64,000 nucleotides of DNA from CAYUYV01 sp964522525 (GTDB lineage: Bacteria; Pseudomonadota; Alphaproteobacteria; JAJFIK01): the NCBI GenBank assembly GCA_964522525.1, contig CAZFWG010000013.1, positions 1 through 64,000 on the forward strand, given 5' to 3'. The notes under the pieces were generated by a model that saw only the letters and a program-made list of their open reading frames with translations, ran no database searches and had not been told where the DNA came from. The position numbers were made by a program, and so were the translations under genes. This document shows, piece by piece, positions 59,726 through 64,000 of this stretch (its first letter is position 1; every line of letters starts with the position of its first letter).

Positions 59726-62700
59726 ATGCGTATCGACCGCCGCTTTACACGAGAAGATCAGGGCCCGTATCACGGCATAGAGTTTCGCACCACCACGAGC
59801 GAGATCCGGGATCCGGATGGCACGGTCGTGTTCCGCCAGGAGGGGATCGAAATCCCCGCCGCCTGGAGCCAGGTGGCGACCGATATTCTCGCGCAGAAAT
59901 ATATGCGCAAAGCGGGCGTGCCCGAATGCCTGAAACGGGCGGACGAAGCCGGCGTGCCGGAATGGCTGCAGCGCTCCCTCCCGGAAGACGGCGACGAGAC
60001 GGACGACGCGCCTGTGCCCAGGGGCGGCGAACGCTCCGCGACCCAGGTGTTTGACCGCTTGGCCGGTGCGTGGACCTATTGGGGATGGAAGGGCGGCTAT
60101 TTCGACGGCGAAAGCGATGCGCGCGCCTATTTCGACGAAATGCGCTTCATGCTCGTGACCCAGAAGGCCGCGCCCAACAGCCCGCAATGGTTCAATACGG
60201 GCCTCCATTGGGCCTATGGCATCGATGGACCAAGCCAGGGCCATTACTACGTGGACGCGGAATCCGGCGACCTGACCCGTTCGGCCAGCGCCTATGAGCA
60301 TCCCCAACCCCATGCCTGCTTTATCCAGAGTGTCGACGACGACCTCGTGAATGACGGCGGCATCATGGATCTGTGGGTCCGGGAAGCCCGGCTCTTCAAA
60401 TACGGCTCCGGCACGGGCACCAATTTCTCCCGCATCCGCGCCGAGAACGAGCCCCTGTCCGGTGGTGGCAAATCCTCCGGTCTCATGAGTTTCCTCAAAA
60501 TCGGCGACCGGGCGGCGGGCGCCATCAAATCCGGCGGCACGACGCGGCGCGCGGCCAAGATGGTCGTCGTCGACATCGATCATCCGGACATTGAGGGCTT
60601 CATCGACTGGAAGGTCACCGAGGAACAGAAGGTCGCCGCCCTGGTCACCGGCTCGAAGCTCCATCAGAAGCATCTGAGCGCCATCATGCGCGCCTGCGTC
60701 AATTGCGAGGGTGAAGGCGAAGACTGTTTCGATCCGGCCAAGAACCCGGCCCTGAAACGGGAGTTGAAGGCGGCCAAATCCGTGATGATCCCGGACAATA
60801 TGGCAAGCCGCGTGATCCAGCTCGCGCGTCAGGGCTTCACATCGATCGAATTTCCCATCTTCGATACGGACTGGGATTCGGAAGCCTATCTGACCGTTTC
60901 CGGACAGAACTCCAACAATTCCGTGCGCGTGACCGATGATTTCCTCGCGGCCGTCGAACAGGGCCGCGATTGGGATCTCAAATTCCGCACCAATGGGGAA
61001 CTGGCGCGCACGGTCGAGGCGCCGGTCCTTTGGGACCGGATCGCGGAAGCGGCCTGGGCCTGCGCCGATCCGGGCATCCAGTTCCACACCACCATCAATG
61101 ACTGGCACACCTGCCCCCATGGCGGCGAGATCCGGGCCTCGAATCCGTGCTCGGAATATATGTTCCTGGACAACACGGCCTGTAACCTCGCCTCCCTCAA
61201 TCTCATGAATTTCCGGGACGAGGATGGCCAGTTCCAGGTGGATGCCTTCGCCCATGCGGTGCGTCTGTGGACATTGACGCTCGAAATCTCGGTCATGATG
61301 GCCCAGTTCCCGTCCAAGGAAATCGCGCAGCTGTCCCACGACTACCGGACGTTGGGCCTGGGCTTTGCCAATCTGGGCGGCCTCCTGATGGCCATGGGCA
61401 TCTCCTATGACAGCGACAAGGGTCGCGCCGTTGCCGGTGCCGTCAGTGCCCTGATGACGGGCATGTCCTATGCGACATCGGCGGAGATGGCGAAGGAGCT
61501 CAAGCCCTTTGCCCATTTTTGGGTCAATGACGATGCCATGCTGCGGGTGATCCGCAATCATCGCCGGGCGGCCTATGGGGACAAGGACGGCTATGAGGAT
61601 CTCCACACCCTCCCCGTTCCCCTAGACACCAAGGGATGCCCCATTCCCGGGCTCGTTCAGGCGGCCCAGGCAGCCTGGGACGACGCCCTGAAAACCGGTA
61701 GCGAGCACGGCTTCCGGAATGCCCAGGCGACGGTGATCGCGCCCACGGGGACGATCGGCCTGGTGATGGATTGCGACACCACCGGGATCGAACCGGATTT
61801 CGCGCTGGTGAAATTCAAGAAGCTGGCCGGTGGCGGCTATTTCAAGATCATCAACCGCACCGTGCCCGAGGCCCTCAAGGCGCTCGGCTATGGGACGGAC
61901 GAGGTCGAGGCCATCATCCGCTATGCGGTGGGGCACGGCACGCTCAAGACCTCGCCGGGTCTGAACCACGAGGCCCTGCGCCGGGAAGGCTTCACCGAGG
62001 AGGCGCTGGCGTCGATCGAAGGCGCGCTCGAAACGGCTTTCGACATCCGTTTCGCCTTCAACAAATATACGCTCGGCGAAGCGTTCTGCACGGAAACACT
62101 CAAGCTCGATCCGGCGGAACTCGACGACGTTTCCTTTGACATGCTCGCCTCCCTCGGCTTCTCGAAGGCCGAAGTGGACGCGGCAAACCTCCATGTCTGC
62201 GGTGCGATGACCCTGGAAGGGGCGCCGGGCCTGAAGGACGAACATCTGTCCGTTTTCGATTGCGCCACGCCCTGCGGCCGGATCGGCACGCGTTGCCTGT
62301 CCGTCGAAAGCCATATTCGGATGATGGCGGCGGCCCAGCCGTTCGTCTCCGGCGCCATCTCCAAGACCATCAACATGCCCAACAGCGCCAGCGTCGACGA
62401 CTGCAAGGACGCCTATATGCTGTCCTGGAAGCTGGGCATCAAGGCGAATGCGCTGTACCGGGACGGCTCCAAACTGAGCCAGCCCCTGTCAAGCGCGCTC
62501 CTCGACGAGGACGAGGCGGAGGAAAGCCTTAGCGAGGCCGTCCAGAGCGCCCAGCCCATGGCGGCGCGGACGCAAGTGGTGGCCGAGCGCATTGTCGAGA
62601 AGATCGTGGAGCGCCGGGTCACCGCGCGCCGCCGCCTCCCCGATCGCCGTAAGGGCTACATCCAGAAGGCCGTGGTCGGTGGGCATAAGGTCTATCTGCA

Positions 62701-63436
62701 TACGGGCGAATATGAGGACGGTTCCCTGGGCGAGATCTTTGTGGACATGCACAAGGAAGGCGCGGCGTTCCGTTCGCTCATGAACAATTTCGCCATCGCG
62801 GTCTCGATCGGCCTGCAATATGGCGTGCCGCTCGAGGAATATGTGGATGCCTTCATCTACACCCGCTTCGAGCCCAACGGCGTTGTTCAGGGCAATGACC
62901 GGATCAAGAATTCGACATCGCTCATCGACTATGTCTTCCGGGAACTGGCCGTGTCCTATCTGGGACGCCACGACCTCGCGCATGTGGCGGAGGACGATGC
63001 CCTGCATCTGGGCGACGGCGTGCAGAGCGATGCCCTGACCGGCGAAACGCAGGTGGAAGGCCTGAAGGAAGTGATCCAGCAGATCGCGTCGACGGGCTAC
63101 ACCCGCGGCCTTTCCTCGGTCCAGCATCTCAAGGTCATTGCCGGTGGCGCGTCCACGGAACAGGAGGTCGACCTGGAGATCGCCGAGGAGGAAACCACGG
63201 CCTATGCGGTGGATGGGACCGGCGGCATGCGGGTCATGCAGAACCGCACGAGCCAAAGCGTGACCATCGATGCCGTGGCGGGCGGCGGACAGGATCTCCG
63301 GGCACGGAAGGCCGCCGAAGCGCGCATGTTGGGCTATGAGGGGGATCCCTGCCCGTCCTGCGGTCACATGACCCTGGTGCGCAACGGCACCTGCATGAAA
63401 TGCGACACCTGCGGCAGCACCACGGGCTGTTCGTAA
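59726..63436 (+). CDS. nrdJ: Vitamin B12-dependent (class II) ribonucleotide reductase
   Basis: The 1236-aa class II reductase turns ribonucleotides into deoxyribonucleotides with adenosylcobalamin. It starts MRIDRRFTREDQGPYHGIEF. The core includes NSPQWFNTGLHWAYGIDGPS, GSGTGTNFSRIRAENEP, SNPCSEYMFLDNTACNLASL and IAPTGTIGLVMDCDTTGIEP, all long-form NrdJ markers. The C terminus carries the redox/zinc-like CPSCG and CMKCDTCGSTTGCS. A long form of this type is usual in alphaproteobacteria and is often their only aerobic reductase. I chose the ATG at 59726 over the one at 59699 to match the family start. Three NrdR-box-like sites lie upstream and a strong terminator downstream. Confidence 0.97.
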   Translation: MRIDRRFTREDQGPYHGIEFRTTTSEIRDPDGTVVFRQEGIEIPAAWSQVATDILAQKYMRKAGVPECLKRADEAGVPEWLQRSLPEDGDETDDAPVPRGGERSATQVFDRLAGAWTYWGWKGGYFDGESDARAYFDEMRFMLVTQKAAPNSPQWFNTGLHWAYGIDGPSQGHYYVDAESGDLTRSASAYEHPQPHACFIQSVDDDLVNDGGIMDLWVREARLFKYGSGTGTNFSRIRAENEPLSGGGKSSGLMSFLKIGDRAAGAIKSGGTTRRAAKMVVVDIDHPDIEGFIDWKVTEEQKVAALVTGSKLHQKHLSAIMRACVNCEGEGEDCFDPAKNPALKRELKAAKSVMIPDNMASRVIQLARQGFTSIEFPIFDTDWDSEAYLTVSGQNSNNSVRVTDDFLAAVEQGRDWDLKFRTNGELARTVEAPVLWDRIAEAAWACADPGIQFHTTINDWHTCPHGGEIRASNPCSEYMFLDNTACNLASLNLMNFRDEDGQFQVDAFAHAVRLWTLTLEISVMMAQFPSKEIAQLSHDYRTLGLGFANLGGLLMAMGISYDSDKGRAVAGAVSALMTGMSYATSAEMAKELKPFAHFWVNDDAMLRVIRNHRRAAYGDKDGYEDLHTLPVPLDTKGCPIPGLVQAAQAAWDDALKTGSEHGFRNAQATVIAPTGTIGLVMDCDTTGIEPDFALVKFKKLAGGGYFKIINRTVPEALKALGYGTDEVEAIIRYAVGHGTLKTSPGLNHEALRREGFTEEALASIEGALETAFDIRFAFNKYTLGEAFCTETLKLDPAELDDVSFDMLASLGFSKAEVDAANLHVCGAMTLEGAPGLKDEHLSVFDCATPCGRIGTRCLSVESHIRMMAAAQPFVSGAISKTINMPNSASVDDCKDAYMLSWKLGIKANALYRDGSKLSQPLSSALLDEDEAEESLSEAVQSAQPMAARTQVVAERIVEKIVERRVTARRRLPDRRKGYIQKAVVGGHKVYLHTGEYEDGSLGEIFVDMHKEGAAFRSLMNNFAIAVSIGLQYGVPLEEYVDAFIYTRFEPNGVVQGNDRIKNSTSLIDYVFRELAVSYLGRHDLAHVAEDDALHLGDGVQSDALTGETQVEGLKEVIQQIASTGYTRGLSSVQHLKVIAGGASTEQEVDLEIAEEETTAYAVDGTGGMRVMQNRTSQSVTIDAVAGGGQDLRARKAAEARMLGYEGDPCPSCGHMTLVRNGTCMKCDTCGSTTGCS

Positions 63437-63460
63437 TCAGCTCGCCTTCATTCAAACTTC

Positions 63461-63492
63461 AAAGACCCGGCACTCCTTGCCGGGTCTTTTTT
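63461..63492 (+). terminator. Intrinsic terminator after nrdJ
   Basis: AGACCCGGCA (63463-63472) pairs with TGCCGGGTCT (63478-63487) over a CTCCT loop and is followed by a T6 run. It lies 26 bp after the nrdJ stop. Confidence 0.93.
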
Positions 63493-63548
63493 GTTCCAAA
63501 CTCTGTAGAAAGACGGTTACGGCACCAATAGGCTGATGCGCACCATGC

Positions 63549-64000
63549 TCACTCGGTGCTTGCGGTGTTCGTCAGCAGCCAGTGGGCAAGCACATGGGCG
63601 TCGCCGTCATTGAGACCGATGGCGGGCATTTTTCCGCCTGGATACACATCGGCGGGATTGCGCAGATAGGCCGCCAACGCATCCGCGTCCCATTGTCCTT
63701 GTGCGTTGCCCAGGGCAGGTGAATAGGCAAAGCCCTCGGCCGCGCCGACGCTGCGATCCCGCAAACCATTCAGATGGGGACCGACCGAATGGGTGGCGTC
63801 GGACACATCGCTGTGGCAGCTCGCGCATGAGGCGCTGTAGAGCGCCCGAACCTCTTTGGCGCGATAGGCGAAGCCCGAAAAATAGTGGTCCACATCCTTG
63901 ACGTAGTCCACCTTGCCGAAACCGCTCTTCAGCCAGCACATCTGATGGCGGTTGCGGTCGTAGTGATTTTTTGTGGCATAGGTGAAGGTCGCACAGCCCG
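63549..64000 (-). CDS. PAN/apple-like domain fused to a c-type cytochrome (5' end outside window)
   Basis: The frame is open to the right edge. Its first visible part reads CATFTYATKNHYDRNRHQM followed by CWLKSGFGKV. This resembles the end of a PAN/apple domain (C-x-A-FTY ... CWLK). A class I cytochrome c domain follows, with heme motif CASCH. SVGPHLNGLRDRSVGAAEG is the distal loop, and the Met ligand is in PGGKMPAIGLND. About 150 residues are seen; the N terminus is missing, so export signals are outside view. PAN domains bind proteins or carbohydrates, so the fusion may tether a periplasmic or surface cytochrome. The fused architecture is seen directly, the function is not. Confidence 0.85.
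   Translation of the reverse strand, partial: GCATFTYATKNHYDRNRHQMCWLKSGFGKVDYVKDVDHYFSGFAYRAKEVRALYSASCASCHSDVSDATHSVGPHLNGLRDRSVGAAEGFAYSPALGNAQGQWDADALAAYLRNPADVYPGGKMPAIGLNDGDAHVLAHWLLTNTASTE

Overview
The window reads as a chromosomal segment of a GC-rich alphaproteobacterium, probably a draft or metagenome assembly because it contains a 100-N scaffold gap (33217-33316). The assignment rests on gene orders typical of that class: rplY-pth-ychF, petA-petB-petC, and the aroQ / accB-accC-aat run facing DUF2155-mlaD-NDUFA12. A vitamin B12-dependent ribonucleotide reductase and small alphaproteobacterial families (DUF1285, DUF6111) agree. I could not name a genus. No rRNA, tRNA, CRISPR array, insertion sequence or prophage was recognised.

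Left part (1-21.4 kb): the 3' half of rne, a small membrane protein, an acetyltransferase, a CNBD-thioredoxin reductase-like protein, rplY-pth-ychF, a dienelactone hydrolase and a TonB-C protein. A small, lower-GC two-gene cassette follows: an SDH-type Clp-fold protease plus a 63-aa partner. Next comes a four-gene minus-strand cassette (mtnP, apt, mtnA, class II aldolase) that looks like a methylthioadenosine/5'-deoxyadenosine salvage route of the DHAP-shunt type. Then petABC (cytochrome bc1), trmL-hemF and DUF1285-nudix-DUF6111-cca.

Middle part (21.5-44.6 kb): a row of small membrane proteins with a YbjQ protein and a GDPD. It is followed by the MoxR-DUF58-BatA/DUF4159-GATase-like membrane operon, an S9 peptidase, the assembly gap that truncates a GNAT gene, and SDR, pirin and glutathionyl-hydroquinone reductase genes. 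An amidase and a nudix gene come next, then a minimal phosphonate locus: a phnM-DUF1045 operon divergent from phnF, with a PhnF-type operator candidate between them and no C-P lyase core genes in view.

Right part (44.6-64 kb): a D-aminoacylase-like amidohydrolase lacking the usual HxH metal motif, a retropepsin-like protease, and an overlapping operon (GGT-like lipoprotein, aminotransferase, small membrane protein). Then an M48/TPR protease, a DsbA-like oxidase, thiS-thiG, aroQ, accBC, aat, DUF2155, mlaD, NDUFA12, and nrdJ preceded by three NrdR-box-like sites at about 30-bp spacing. The window ends inside a gene that fuses a PAN/apple-like segment to a c-type cytochrome.

Most of the window is housekeeping. 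The more interesting loci are the DHAP-shunt-like cassette, the PAN-cytochrome fusion, the SDH protease cassette, the orphan phn locus and the nrdJ regulatory array.
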